From Pedobacter steynii (GTDB lineage: Bacteria > Bacteroidota > Bacteroidia > Sphingobacteriales > Sphingobacteriaceae): a stretch of DNA of 64,000 nt. The DNA is taken from contig NZ_FNGY01000011.1 of assembly GCF_900103665.1 (NCBI RefSeq), forward strand, positions 1 through 64,000. The letters are read 5' to 3'. Below, piece after piece: positions 45,049 to 53,355 of the stretch (positions are counted from its first letter, which is position 1; every line of letters starts with the position of its first letter). A program made the position numbers and the translations under genes. The notes below the pieces were generated by a model. The model saw nothing but the letters and a program-made list of their open reading frames with translations. It was not told the DNA's origin and ran no database searches.

Positions 45049-46068
45049 TTAATTCTTTGTATCGTTGAAACGTTGGTTAAGTGTCTTGATCAAGATAAAC
45101 AACTGCTTTTCATCCGGAGCCTCGCCGTAGATCATATTCTCAAGCATTTCTTTATAATCTGTCTGGTAACCTTTTAACATGCCTTCAGGTGGATAAAAAT
45201 TAATATGTGTGGTATGCAGCAGGTCATAATTAATTCCCTTCATTTTATTATAGAATCTTCGATGATGTACAATAGCCGCATAAAGATCTTTACTTTCCAG
45301 TGCTTTTTGTCCAACCTCAGTATCCATCATCCTTGCAAGATCATGATAATGCCGCGACATCCGTTCTGTTTTTATGATGACTACTTCGCCCCTATGGAAT
45401 TGCTCATGCAATAAAAAAGCTTTCTCCAAAAAAGTTTTGTGTGGTTCAACAGCCAATACACTAAATGGTTCTTCGGCATAGGCCTGATTTGGGAAGTGTT
45501 CATACAATAATGATTGCACAGGCATTGGTGTATAAGGTTCGAGTTTTGAACGCACACTGACTTCAATTTTCACTTCATCAGCCAGATATGGATTTGGATC
45601 ATATAATGAGGTATATTTTACGAACAATTCCTGAGGGTCTTTATCAGGCATCCCTTCAACAACTTTACCGGCTTCAATAATAATCGCATCTTCTGGGACG
45701 CCGAGTGCCATAAGCTGTTCCGTCAGTGCATTTTTCAATTCATTACTTGTAAATGCACATCCAGCCCTTTTGAGTTTGTTTAAATAAGCAGACCCAGGAC
45801 TTTCCTGGTACTCCATACCAAACAGTTGAGGCGACATTGCAATATCAATATCCTCAGAAAACCTGTTGATCAGCTTCCAACATTTACTTAAGGAAGTTCC
45901 CCCTTTAAAAATCAGCAATTCTGCATATGGGGTTTGAAAAAGTGCTTTTAATGTCAGCGTTACCCACCAGTCTTTTTCCAAGGCCTTAGGAATGATTCCG
46001 CTTCTGGCCTCTGCCTGCGCCAAACTTGTCCGGCGCTGGTCATCGGTTAATTTAAGCCATCCTATCAT
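45049..46068 (-). CDS. AbiEii-type nucleotidyltransferase toxin
   Basis: 339 residues of the AbiEii/AbiGii (DUF1814) family. The nucleotidyltransferase signature is present near residue 55: KGGTSLSK, then FSEDIDIAM giving the DxD pair. AbiEii toxins are cytoplasmic, bind GTP or another NTP and modify tRNA or another target, stopping growth on phage infection. The start codon overlaps the stop of the upstream antitoxin by 4 bp (ATGA), so translation is coupled. Together they form an apparently complete AbiE type IV toxin-antitoxin pair. Confidence 0.92.
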   Translation of the reverse strand: MIGWLKLTDDQRRTSLAQAEARSGIIPKALEKDWWVTLTLKALFQTPYAELLIFKGGTSLSKCWKLINRFSEDIDIAMSPQLFGMEYQESPGSAYLNKLKRAGCAFTSNELKNALTEQLMALGVPEDAIIIEAGKVVEGMPDKDPQELFVKYTSLYDPNPYLADEVKIEVSVRSKLEPYTPMPVQSLLYEHFPNQAYAEEPFSVLAVEPHKTFLEKAFLLHEQFHRGEVVIIKTERMSRHYHDLARMMDTEVGQKALESKDLYAAIVHHRRFYNKMKGINYDLLHTTHINFYPPEGMLKGYQTDYKEMLENMIYGEAPDEKQLFILIKTLNQRFNDTKN

Positions 46069-46667
46069 TTATTTAAGATTAATTTTAGTATAAAATCATG
46101 AACAGCAGCTGATGCCAACTTCAAATCCTGCTTTAAAATTATAGGATTTTCTTTTTCTAAAAGATTACTCAGTTTTAGCTTAGTTGATTCATCAATCTGA
46201 TCAGTACCTAGTTCCTCCAGCGCTAAGATAATCAAACCACTGAGTTCACCTTTAAGCGCCATTTTCTTGGGAGTTGTCGATTTAAACCTAATGGTATTCT
46301 TCCCCACCTTAATAATCCTACCATTACCGTCCGTCAGATAAACCAGCTTGGTAGGCACTTGCAAAGTCAACCCTAGCTTATGCAAAGCGAATGCGCCAGC
46401 AGGCTTAATCTTTACTTTTTCTTTTTTTGCCAATGCAATAGCAATTTCTTCTGTTGAAGGCAGAATCTCACCAAATAAAGGATCTTTCTTGGGTAACACA
46501 TATAGCCCATGTCCCAATCTTTTAATCGTTCCATCAGCAGCAAGTCTGGATAAGGTTTTTTTAATTGCATTCTCAGTACCCTTCCCACGGAAATCAGATG
46601 GTACAATTAATTCTCCACGTTTATAACGCTTGATATTATCTTCAATTGCTGCATGTGTTGTAATCAT
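46065..46667 (-). CDS. AbiEi-type antitoxin/regulator (DUF6088)
   Basis: 200 residues. An N-terminal winged-helix part (about 10-60; GTENAIKKTLSRLAADGTIK, GHGLYVLP) resembles AbiEi antitoxins that bind their own promoter. The C-terminal part (about 70-200; KIKPAGAFALHKLGLTLQVP) is the DUF6088/AbiEi_3-like antitoxin domain. It precedes and overlaps the toxin gene. Two identical-spacing inverted repeats 39-113 bp upstream of its start fit negative autoregulation as known for AbiE systems. Confidence 0.88.
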   Translation of the reverse strand: MITTHAAIEDNIKRYKRGELIVPSDFRGKGTENAIKKTLSRLAADGTIKRLGHGLYVLPKKDPLFGEILPSTEEIAIALAKKEKVKIKPAGAFALHKLGLTLQVPTKLVYLTDGNGRIIKVGKNTIRFKSTTPKKMALKGELSGLIILALEELGTDQIDESTKLKLSNLLEKENPIILKQDLKLASAAVHDFILKLILNK

Positions 46668-46705
46668 AATAATCAGCTATTTATCAAAGATAATCAAAAA
46701 TAACA

Positions 46706-46780
46706 ATTGTCACCTTTTTATTTATTTAAGTGACAATAATACATTTTTTTTGTCACCTTTTTAAATATTTAAGTGACAAT
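46706..46780. promoter_or_regulatory. Two matched operator palindromes upstream of abiE
   Basis: Site 1: TTGTCAC at 46707-46713 and GTGACAA at 46730-46736. Site 2: TTGTCAC at 46750-46756 and GTGACAA at 46773-46779. Both have the same 16-nt spacer, itself similar (CTTTTTAttTATTTAA type). The site centres are 43 bp apart, close to four helical turns, so two dimers would bind the same face. AbiEi proteins studied elsewhere bind paired inverted repeats of this kind. Confidence 0.75.
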
Positions 46781-46954
46781 TTTACCTACAAAAATATAAC
46801 ATATATATTTATATATCAGTATATTATATAATAAAAATCTATATCACAATTTAAAAAACGTACGGGTAAAAATTATCCATCCTATAAAAACATAATATGG
46901 GTAAAAAAACATTGAAATATGAATCATTTGCTTATGTCAAAAAAAACAACTAAC

Positions 46955-46996
46955 TTAGCTTTTCTTAAAAATGTATACATTTTTAAGAAAAGCTAA
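46955..46996. repeat. 42-bp perfect palindrome
   Basis: Perfect two-fold symmetry about GTATAC (position 46975/46976), arms of 21 bp with no loop, beginning TTAGCTTTTCTTAAAAATG. It lies in very AT-rich spacer DNA between the divergent abiE operon and the regulator-nuclease cassette. Such long spacer-less symmetry is more like a protein-binding or recombination site than an RNA hairpin. Confidence 0.8.
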
Positions 46997-47072
46997 TAAA
47001 AATTCACATTATTACCCAGTAAAACCTTACTAATTCTGGAAATAGAAATTAATTAAATGCATTATATAATAA

Positions 47073-47124
47073 TATCGACCTAGTATACGTTAGTTATATA
47101 TAACTAACGTATACTAGGTCGATA
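47073..47124. repeat. 52-bp perfect palindrome just before the cassette
   Basis: Perfect symmetry with 26-bp arms and no loop, centre TATA|TATA at 47098/47099; the left arm starts TATCGACCTAGTATACGTTA. It ends 23 bp before the start codon of the AbiEi-like gene and therefore must overlap its promoter or 5' leader. An operator for the adjacent regulator is the simplest reading. Confidence 0.8.
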
Positions 47125-47147
47125 CCTTTATCAATATTGAAAATCGA

Positions 47148-48035
47148 ATGGCGAATAAGTCCAGAATCTCTATTGCCCTTACCAGTATAAAGAATCGGCT
47201 GCTCAAATATCAACCCCATATCTTCCATGAGGAAGATTTAAGGCATATTTTTCTGAAAGGAAAGAAAAAATGGAATCTGCCTGCAGCAATGAACCATCGG
47301 AAATTTATCGAAGCATTAGAAAATGAAGGGCTTATTGGTTTATGCCATTTTGATTTTGAAACGGAATGGCACGAAGGCTACTATTTGCACAGCAGCCCTG
47401 ATTATTACGTTGTTTCCCAACTCATACCCCATTCTTACATTTCACATGCTTCGGCATTAAATATATGGGGGATGACTGAAGAGACACAAGATAAAATTTA
47501 TGTGAACAGGGAGCAGTCTCAAACCCAATCAAAATCAATTAAAGGAAAATTAGTACAAACAGGAATAGACTCAGCCTTCAAAGGTCCTCAACGCCAAACA
47601 GGATTAGTAACGATATTCGATGGTAAGGAAGTAATCTTTGTGAAAGGTAAATCCACGAACCAGTTGGGGGTACTGGACTTTGATTTGAAGGGAAAAGAAC
47701 AGATCAGGGTTACTGACCTGGAAAGAACATTGATCGACTGTGTAGTCAGACCTGCTTACGCAATTGATCCAACTCTGATGATAAAGGTATTCAGAAAGGC
47801 CAAAGATTTCATAACGGTATCTACACTAGCAAATTATTTAGACGAATTAGACTACACTTACCCATACCATCAATCCATCGGTTTTTATTTAGAAAAAGCT
47901 GGAAATTATACTGAATCTGAGATTCATCTGTTTCGGTCAAAAGTCATTGAATACAACTTTTACCTCGCCTACGGCATGACAGAACCAGCCTATTCTGAGA
48001 ACTGGAAACTATATTTCCCGAGACATCTGGAGTAA
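47148..48035 (+). CDS. AbiEi-like transcriptional regulator without toxin partner
   Basis: 295 residues. An N-terminal winged-helix-like region (about 1-65) precedes the COG5340/AbiEi-type core: ISHASALNIWGMTEE (about 98-112), an IYVNRE strand, and the diagnostic RVTDLERTLIDCVVRPAYA (about 183-201). These proteins are antitoxins or autorepressors of AbiE systems. Here no nucleotidyltransferase follows; a nuclease-metallopeptidase gene lies 129 bp downstream on the same strand instead. It probably binds the 52-bp palindrome just upstream and represses the cassette. It is only distantly related to the AbiEi at 46065-46667. Confidence 0.82.
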   Translation: MANKSRISIALTSIKNRLLKYQPHIFHEEDLRHIFLKGKKKWNLPAAMNHRKFIEALENEGLIGLCHFDFETEWHEGYYLHSSPDYYVVSQLIPHSYISHASALNIWGMTEETQDKIYVNREQSQTQSKSIKGKLVQTGIDSAFKGPQRQTGLVTIFDGKEVIFVKGKSTNQLGVLDFDLKGKEQIRVTDLERTLIDCVVRPAYAIDPTLMIKVFRKAKDFITVSTLANYLDELDYTYPYHQSIGFYLEKAGNYTESEIHLFRSKVIEYNFYLAYGMTEPAYSENWKLYFPRHLE

Positions 48036-48100
48036 ACCGGATCTAAATTCAAAAAGGTTGTAAACAATAGCAGACTAAAAAAGTTAGTGTGTGGAAAAAG

Positions 48101-48118
48101 ATTAGATAATTATCTAAT
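48101..48118. promoter_or_regulatory. 18-bp palindrome before the nuclease-peptidase gene
   Basis: ATTAGATAATTATCTAAT, perfect 9-bp arms, 46 bp before the start codon of the nuclease-ImmA gene. Candidate operator or promoter element separating control of the two effectors from the regulator gene. Confidence 0.45.
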
Positions 48119-48164
48119 TATGGTTCCGTAAATTCGCAATAGGTGTTAATTTACAGGGGATTAA

Positions 48165-49568
48165 ATGAACAAGAGCAATACTGTTAGCCGGGGAAATCGA
48201 TTTGAAGAGCGGGGCTATGATTTAATAAAAGCCGCTGTAGAGAGGCTAGAATTTGGCGTTTTACCTGAATGCTGCAAAATTTTCAGAAAAAAAAAGTACT
48301 ACTCCAAAGAACTCGAAGATTATATAGAATTCGATCTAAGTGTAGAAATCTGGTTACCTGGCGCAGAAGACTATTCGTTTGTCTATTTGATAGAATGTAA
48401 AGATTATCGCACCAAAATCCCTGGAAATGATATTACAGAATTCATCAATAATGTCAGACTAGTCCAGGGACTCAGGGTAAAAGCAGTAGTAATTACGACT
48501 ACCGAACTACAACCGCGTGCATTAAAGCTTGCGCAAAGCCAGAAAATCATGTGGATACTTGTTAAAGGCGACAGTCATGTCACCAAACTATACAGTTCCA
48601 GCAGAAAAAAAGATATCGATCACGATACAGATCTGCTACAGATCAATAAAGAAATCGCACAATTACAAGAAATCAGTTCATTGTTATTTAGCGGGGAAGA
48701 ATCTAAGATAGAATGGGACGGCTTTATGGAAATGCTCGTAAAACATTCTTTAGAAGGTAATTTACCTGCTCAAACCGAAGATACCGAAACAATTAAGCTG
48801 GAAAGACTTTCATCTGAAAAGATCAAGATCATAGCAAATAACATATTAGATGATTTCGATCCAAATATCAGAAAACACTTTTTAGCATTGAACACGGAAG
48901 AATTTATAGCCTACCTGCAAAACAAGCACGGTGTGGAGGTAAAGCATGAAAGTATTCCATATGATAACGGAAGGGATAATAGCGGGGCCTTTATTCCAGA
49001 AACGAAAACAATACTGATCGACAATAGTATCGTAGGTACAGACCGGTACAAATATATACTTGCACACGAAGCCGGGCATTTCTTTCTTCATGGTCATTTA
49101 AAAATTGATCAAAAAAAATATGACAACCAGGAGGATTCAAAATATAACCACAAGACCAAAAGGCATCAGCTACTGAATGAAAGAAATTTTTTAGAATGGC
49201 AAGCCAGTAAGTTTGCAACCTGTCTTGTAATGCCCGATTTGAGTGTAATGGTCAAGTTAATCCTTCATCAGAAGAAAAATAACATCAATCATGAGGGAAG
49301 AATGTTCGTCGACCACGTCGCAGAAAATCTACAAATATTCACTGTTACCATTGATGCACTGCGCAACTTTTTCGAAGTGAGTGAAATCGTTATGGAATAT
49401 AGACTGGCCGATCTTAATATCTTAAAATATGGCAAACAATTCAAGCGTCCAAGGCCAACCTATCAAACTTTAACCTCCAGAGTTAAAACTATCGGCCAAT
49501 TACTTGGACAGGTATTTAGTGATATGGAGCTAAAGTTCACCAACAATATGACGAAAACAACCGAATAA
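48165..49568 (+). CDS. PD-(D/E)XK nuclease fused to ImmA/IrrE metallopeptidase
   Basis: 467 residues. Residues about 8-135 form a restriction-endonuclease-like domain: Glu14/15 in RFEERGYDLI, Asp57 in EFDLSVEIW and Glu77-x-Lys79 in YLIECKDYRTK. Residues about 240-415 form an ImmA/IrrE (COG2856) zinc peptidase: HEAGH at 301-305 and third ligand Glu344 in LEWQASKFATCLVMP. ImmA peptidases cut repressors when activated. This suggests one protein that senses a signal, cleaves the cassette's repressor (possibly the AbiEi-like protein) and also attacks DNA. No membrane segment. It is followed after 3 bp by the next gene, so they are cotranscribed. Confidence 0.88.
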   Translation: MNKSNTVSRGNRFEERGYDLIKAAVERLEFGVLPECCKIFRKKKYYSKELEDYIEFDLSVEIWLPGAEDYSFVYLIECKDYRTKIPGNDITEFINNVRLVQGLRVKAVVITTTELQPRALKLAQSQKIMWILVKGDSHVTKLYSSSRKKDIDHDTDLLQINKEIAQLQEISSLLFSGEESKIEWDGFMEMLVKHSLEGNLPAQTEDTETIKLERLSSEKIKIIANNILDDFDPNIRKHFLALNTEEFIAYLQNKHGVEVKHESIPYDNGRDNSGAFIPETKTILIDNSIVGTDRYKYILAHEAGHFFLHGHLKIDQKKYDNQEDSKYNHKTKRHQLLNERNFLEWQASKFATCLVMPDLSVMVKLILHQKKNNINHEGRMFVDHVAENLQIFTVTIDALRNFFEVSEIVMEYRLADLNILKYGKQFKRPRPTYQTLTSRVKTIGQLLGQVFSDMELKFTNNMTKTTE

Positions 49569-49571
49569 TCA

Positions 49572-51233
49572 ATGATCCGAGATCGCGCCATTAAGCTTGC
49601 CTTCGATCAACAAGCAGGTATTTTTTTACATGCGGATGAGGTTTTCGCCAATACCCGTGACGCATTTGCCCTCAGGGAACAATATAGCAGAAGAAAACTC
49701 CTTTGTTATGAATGTGACGAGCCTTTATTTATCGCAACGAGTAAGTTTGACAGACTTTTTTTCCGACATGGCCCCAATGCAGGAAACTGTATACTCAAAG
49801 ATCAGGAATTTTCCGGATTTGAATTGGAGCTTTACAACAATACTTTGCAGGCAAAGGAGAGCCAGCGTCATCACGATCTTAAAAATAAAATAGCTGAACT
49901 TTTAAAGATTACTGATGGAGTTGAAAAAGACTCAGTTTTTGCTGACACACAATATCTTTTTCATGGCAAAGAAAAGCGAAGACCAGATGTTTATTGTAAG
50001 TACAAGGGGAAGGAAATGGTTTTTGAGATCCAGCTTTCGGCACTTTCTTTACGTTACATCCTGGATAGACGAGATTTCTACCGTAAAAAAGGGATTTACC
50101 TCGTCTGGATATTAGATGCCTTCGATGTAAATGGGCAAACCCATACAGAAAGGGACATTAAATATCTGAGCTCCTATCAAAATTTCTTCAAACTGGATGA
50201 AAAAAGTATTGAAATGAGACTGGTTTGCACTTACAAATCTCCCCACCTAAATGAAAAGAATCAAATTATCACTCCATGGAATAAAAGGTCGGTTACATTA
50301 GACCAATTACAATTCTGTCCGGAAGAATTACAACTATATTACCTGAACTATTCTGAAAAGCTAAAAGAAGCAGAGGACAAACTTGAAGCTATTGAAACTG
50401 AAACTATCAGAAAAGCACAGGAAAAGCAAGAACAGGAATATCATCAAAGGAGCCAGAGAACTGTAATTGACTTGATGAACAAAATGGCAGCTTACTTTAA
50501 GGGTAAATATAACTTCTATAAATTCTCTTCCTTTATTGATCCTCTTAGTGAAAAGGAGTTAGTCTTATTTAACCAAAAACTTAACTTCAACAGAATTTAT
50601 AAAGGACAAACACAATTAAATCATTACCTCAACGTCGCAACAAAAGACGACCATAGCTTTATTAGTTTTTTGCTGAAAGAACGGCGTATCGAAATGGATG
50701 TGAATAAAAACGACCTAAATGGCAAGAGTACACTTCAACAGCTGCTGACTAATCCGTTTCTTTACACCTGTAGGAATATGCTACTTCCCTCTCTTTTCAA
50801 AAGGGGATATCTACTAACTCAAAATGACATCGATTTTTATCAGCAGATGTCCCACCCCCTCCAACATGACATTGAGGCAGATATTGTACTTTTAAAAGCG
50901 TACAATAGCCTTTCGGACAAAAAGCTTGCAGACCTTATTTTTCGAAATTCAAGACTGATTGAGATCATAGAAAGTTTCCGGCAAAAAAAGATCATAGGCA
51001 CCAGGTTGCCGGGTTGGTTAGCCGTTGCGATGAATTTAGTAACCAGCCACAAACGTTACTGGAAATACATAGAGGAAGCACTTCGTTATTATGAATTGCT
51101 CGACGTTATCATTGCGCAGGATAAAAAAGGAAATTTTCAAAAAAAAATAGCAGAATACCAACTGAACATGCCAGTACAGCAGGAAGATGTTGGCGAAATG
51201 TTGCGGGATCTTTTTCCTGAAGTGTATCTCTGA
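49572..51233 (+). CDS. CoiA/DUF6035-like protein with zinc site and nuclease domain
   Basis: 553 residues. An N-terminal zinc-binding module has Cys45, Cys48 (LLCYECDEPLF), His66 and Cys73. A CoiA-like PD-(D/E)XK domain follows (about 95-190; RRPDVYCKYKGKEMVFEIQL with Asp139 and Glu152-x-Gln154). A charged coiled-coil-like stretch (about 262-305) and a 240-residue helical C-terminus that I do not recognise complete it. The fold pattern is that of DUF6035/competence-CoiA relatives, which act on DNA. With the upstream nuclease-peptidase it forms a two-gene operon. Confidence 0.75.
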   Translation: MIRDRAIKLAFDQQAGIFLHADEVFANTRDAFALREQYSRRKLLCYECDEPLFIATSKFDRLFFRHGPNAGNCILKDQEFSGFELELYNNTLQAKESQRHHDLKNKIAELLKITDGVEKDSVFADTQYLFHGKEKRRPDVYCKYKGKEMVFEIQLSALSLRYILDRRDFYRKKGIYLVWILDAFDVNGQTHTERDIKYLSSYQNFFKLDEKSIEMRLVCTYKSPHLNEKNQIITPWNKRSVTLDQLQFCPEELQLYYLNYSEKLKEAEDKLEAIETETIRKAQEKQEQEYHQRSQRTVIDLMNKMAAYFKGKYNFYKFSSFIDPLSEKELVLFNQKLNFNRIYKGQTQLNHYLNVATKDDHSFISFLLKERRIEMDVNKNDLNGKSTLQQLLTNPFLYTCRNMLLPSLFKRGYLLTQNDIDFYQQMSHPLQHDIEADIVLLKAYNSLSDKKLADLIFRNSRLIEIIESFRQKKIIGTRLPGWLAVAMNLVTSHKRYWKYIEEALRYYELLDVIIAQDKKGNFQKKIAEYQLNMPVQQEDVGEMLRDLFPEVYL

Positions 51234-51365
51234 CTCACCTTTTGAATAAGATTAATTTGTTGGATAATTTCCAAAACTTGTAAAATCTTTATACAACGCT
51301 TAATGCCCGTAGGGCCACCCGCGATTTTAGCCGATGCCGCGGGCATGGCAAATGGCGGGCAATCT

Positions 51366-51408
51366 GTTTACCAATGTGTGCGGTTTTTCTCCGCACTTAT
51401 TGGTAAAC
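51366..51408. terminator. Long imperfect hairpin between cassette and conjugative-element genes
   Basis: 18-bp arms (51366-51383 and 51391-51408; GTTTACCAAT..GTGCGG and complement, two mismatches) around a 7-nt T-rich loop. It separates the plus-strand defence cassette from the minus-strand backbone genes and may end transcripts from both sides. Confidence 0.5.
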
Positions 51409-51423
51409 TCGCCTTATCAGCAT

Positions 51424-51798
51424 TTACAATTCAATCAGCAGTCTTACCGCCAGTGCAAATTTTGGCGGGCAGTCTTCTGTTTCAACATATTGCATTAAGG
51501 TATGCAAGGTAAAAAGGCAAACCCTGTCTTTAAACAAACGCTTGGCAAACAGCTTCCCGCAATGGTTAAAGCTGTCCCCGTATCTCCGGAGACAATCAAA
51601 TGTACGGTCAGCCAGAAAAGTCCAGTAACCATGCTGGATGACATTGTTGCCCCAGCCCCTTGCGATTTCTTCGCTGTCGTCAATAGTCTCTACCGCACAG
51701 TTTTTCAGGTAGCTGATGTATTTAGGAATTTCCTCAGGGAATAAACTGTGCAGGATTTTAATTTTATCTTTTAAACTTAAACGGTATATCGGTTTCAT
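51424..51798 (-). CDS. Conserved small protein of the conjugative element (paralogue A)
   Basis: About 124 residues from MKPIYRLSLKDK (upstream Met at 51804 also possible). It starts with KIKILHSLFPEEIPKYISYL, closely like the neighbour at 51851-52231, which fixes the start. Predominantly helical; no known catalytic motif. Such proteins occur among unannotated cargo of Bacteroidota conjugative elements. Function unknown. Confidence 0.65.
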   Translation of the reverse strand: MKPIYRLSLKDKIKILHSLFPEEIPKYISYLKNCAVETIDDSEEIARGWGNNVIQHGYWTFLADRTFDCLRRYGDSFNHCGKLFAKRLFKDRVCLFTLHTLMQYVETEDCPPKFALAVRLLIEL

Positions 51799-51850
51799 GA
51801 TCATTAAGAATTAGCAGGTAGATTTCTACCCGGAATTTTACATTCAAAAA

Positions 51851-52231
51851 TTAACAGTAGTTTGGAAAAAACATGGGTACGGCCAGTTTAAACCTTTGGT
51901 TATAGCATCCTGTTTCAGCGTACTTAGACAGTTGATTGACTGTGATAGTAGCATAATCCAGGAAAAACAGGTGGCTTGCAAAGGCTTCCGAACTGGATTC
52001 CAACTTAGGGCGTTTGTTTTCCAAAAGCTGGAGGATATACCCCGAGGTGACCCGCCACCTTTCAAAGTGCATTAACCTAGGATTCCACAACTTCTCATAA
52101 CCTTCCTGCCGTTCATGTAATTGCGTACAGAATTTTTGCAGGTGGTTTAAAAACTCCGGTATCTCATTGGGGAAAAGCAGATGCAACAGTTTGGCCTTTT
52201 CCTTGGTATTGAGTTTTAACAATGGTTTCAT
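51851..52231 (-). CDS. Conserved small protein of the conjugative element (paralogue B)
   Basis: 126 residues, beginning MKPLLKLNTKEKAKLLHLLF and sharing length, N-terminal motif (LFPNEIPEFLNHL) and C-terminal pattern (QLSKYAET...FKLAV) with paralogue A, 53 bp apart. The two come from a tandem duplication that has since diverged. Function unknown. Confidence 0.7.
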   Translation of the reverse strand: MKPLLKLNTKEKAKLLHLLFPNEIPEFLNHLQKFCTQLHERQEGYEKLWNPRLMHFERWRVTSGYILQLLENKRPKLESSSEAFASHLFFLDYATITVNQLSKYAETGCYNQRFKLAVPMFFPNYC

Positions 52232-52279
52232 GATGATCAGTTTAAGGGGGACTGCTCCCCCATTAAAAAATAAATGAAT

Positions 52280-53353
52280 TCAGGACAGCGCCATCCTTTG
52301 GGCGAAATCAGTACAGAGGTCAAAGGCTTTTTGGCCTCTTTGCAAGCCTGTGCCGTACATGATGGATTTAAACTTGCTTTCTTCGTCCTTATAATTGCGC
52401 ACGTTTTGAAAATATCCGGTAACGCTGTTATAAGCACCAAACAAAGTTCCTTTTGTAGTTTCCTCCTGTTGTGTCGGGCTGCTCATGGCGTATTCAAACA
52501 CATTTTCAACCGTATTTTTGTAGACCGTGGAAAGCTCTTCAAATTCACCATTGCGTAAGGATTCTACCGTTTCCTTATTTGGTGCCATCGCAAATTGGAT
52601 CAACCGTTTCACCTCTTTATCCGTAATCCTGACCTTAGCCCATTGGTTAAATACACCTTCCAGTTCATTGGCCAGCTGGTTACTGATTCCTAAAAGCTGG
52701 TGCGCTACCTTTAACCTGTCCTGCACATTGGCCGTATGCTTTATGCGGATGCAATTGGTTTTATTACGCAGGGCAGCGTTTAAAGTATTGTTACACACGA
52801 TCCTTGTGGGTGTAAAGGCTGCTGTAATACTACCGTAACCATCGTGTGAAGTCGTGAGAAAAAGATATTTTTCAATGCAATCGTTGCGGCCTACACGGAT
52901 GTAATCCGGTAATTTAGCAGTAATAAAAATGCGTTCACCCTTACCTAAAGCGCCCGCAGTTTCATATAAGATGCCTTCTTTCCCGCCCACAATGCTGTCA
53001 AAAAAATCAAAAGCCTGAAGGTTCTGCACGATCTCATAATCTTTACCCACCACACCCAAAACCTCGTCTGTATCTGTGCGGAGCGTAGCGAAGTAGTCAG
53101 GCACTAAAATCCCGGACTCGACCGAATCAAAATAATCATCCGCATCGGGATCATTAAACACCTTGTTATTGACTGCATCTACAGTAAACAACGGCCGTTT
53201 TTCAACGATATAATCCAGCCCCGCAAATTTCAAGGCTTCCGCACTGGTCGGGTAATCCTCTACAACCGTGCCCAGGTTGTGCCATGCTTTTTCTTTCACA
53301 CTGAAAAAACTGTGTTTTCCGGTCTGCTCATTATAATTTAAATTATGTGCCAT
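52280..53353 (-). CDS. DUF932 family (phage/plasmid-like) protein
   Basis: 357 residues of the DUF932/TIGR03299 family: AWHNLGTVVEDYPTSAEALK near the N-terminus, FATLRTDTDEVLGVVGKDYE, and LTTSHDGYGSITAAFTPTRI with the following VCNNTL. The family is carried on plasmids, phages and conjugative elements and resembles accessory proteins acting on incoming DNA; the exact role is unknown. Cotranscribed with the short genes upstream (2-bp gap). Confidence 0.9.
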   Translation of the reverse strand: MAHNLNYNEQTGKHSFFSVKEKAWHNLGTVVEDYPTSAEALKFAGLDYIVEKRPLFTVDAVNNKVFNDPDADDYFDSVESGILVPDYFATLRTDTDEVLGVVGKDYEIVQNLQAFDFFDSIVGGKEGILYETAGALGKGERIFITAKLPDYIRVGRNDCIEKYLFLTTSHDGYGSITAAFTPTRIVCNNTLNAALRNKTNCIRIKHTANVQDRLKVAHQLLGISNQLANELEGVFNQWAKVRITDKEVKRLIQFAMAPNKETVESLRNGEFEELSTVYKNTVENVFEYAMSSPTQQEETTKGTLFGAYNSVTGYFQNVRNYKDEESKFKSIMYGTGLQRGQKAFDLCTDFAQRMALS

Positions 53354-53355
53354 GA

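Noticed and set aside
46780..47148. CRISPR-like repeats in the AT-rich spacer
   Set aside because: The repeats are single perfect palindromes, not direct repeats with unique spacers; no cas genes are nearby.
47148..48035. A second complete AbiE system
   Set aside because: The regulator resembles AbiEi, but the following genes have no nucleotidyltransferase motif; they are a nuclease-peptidase and a CoiA-like protein.
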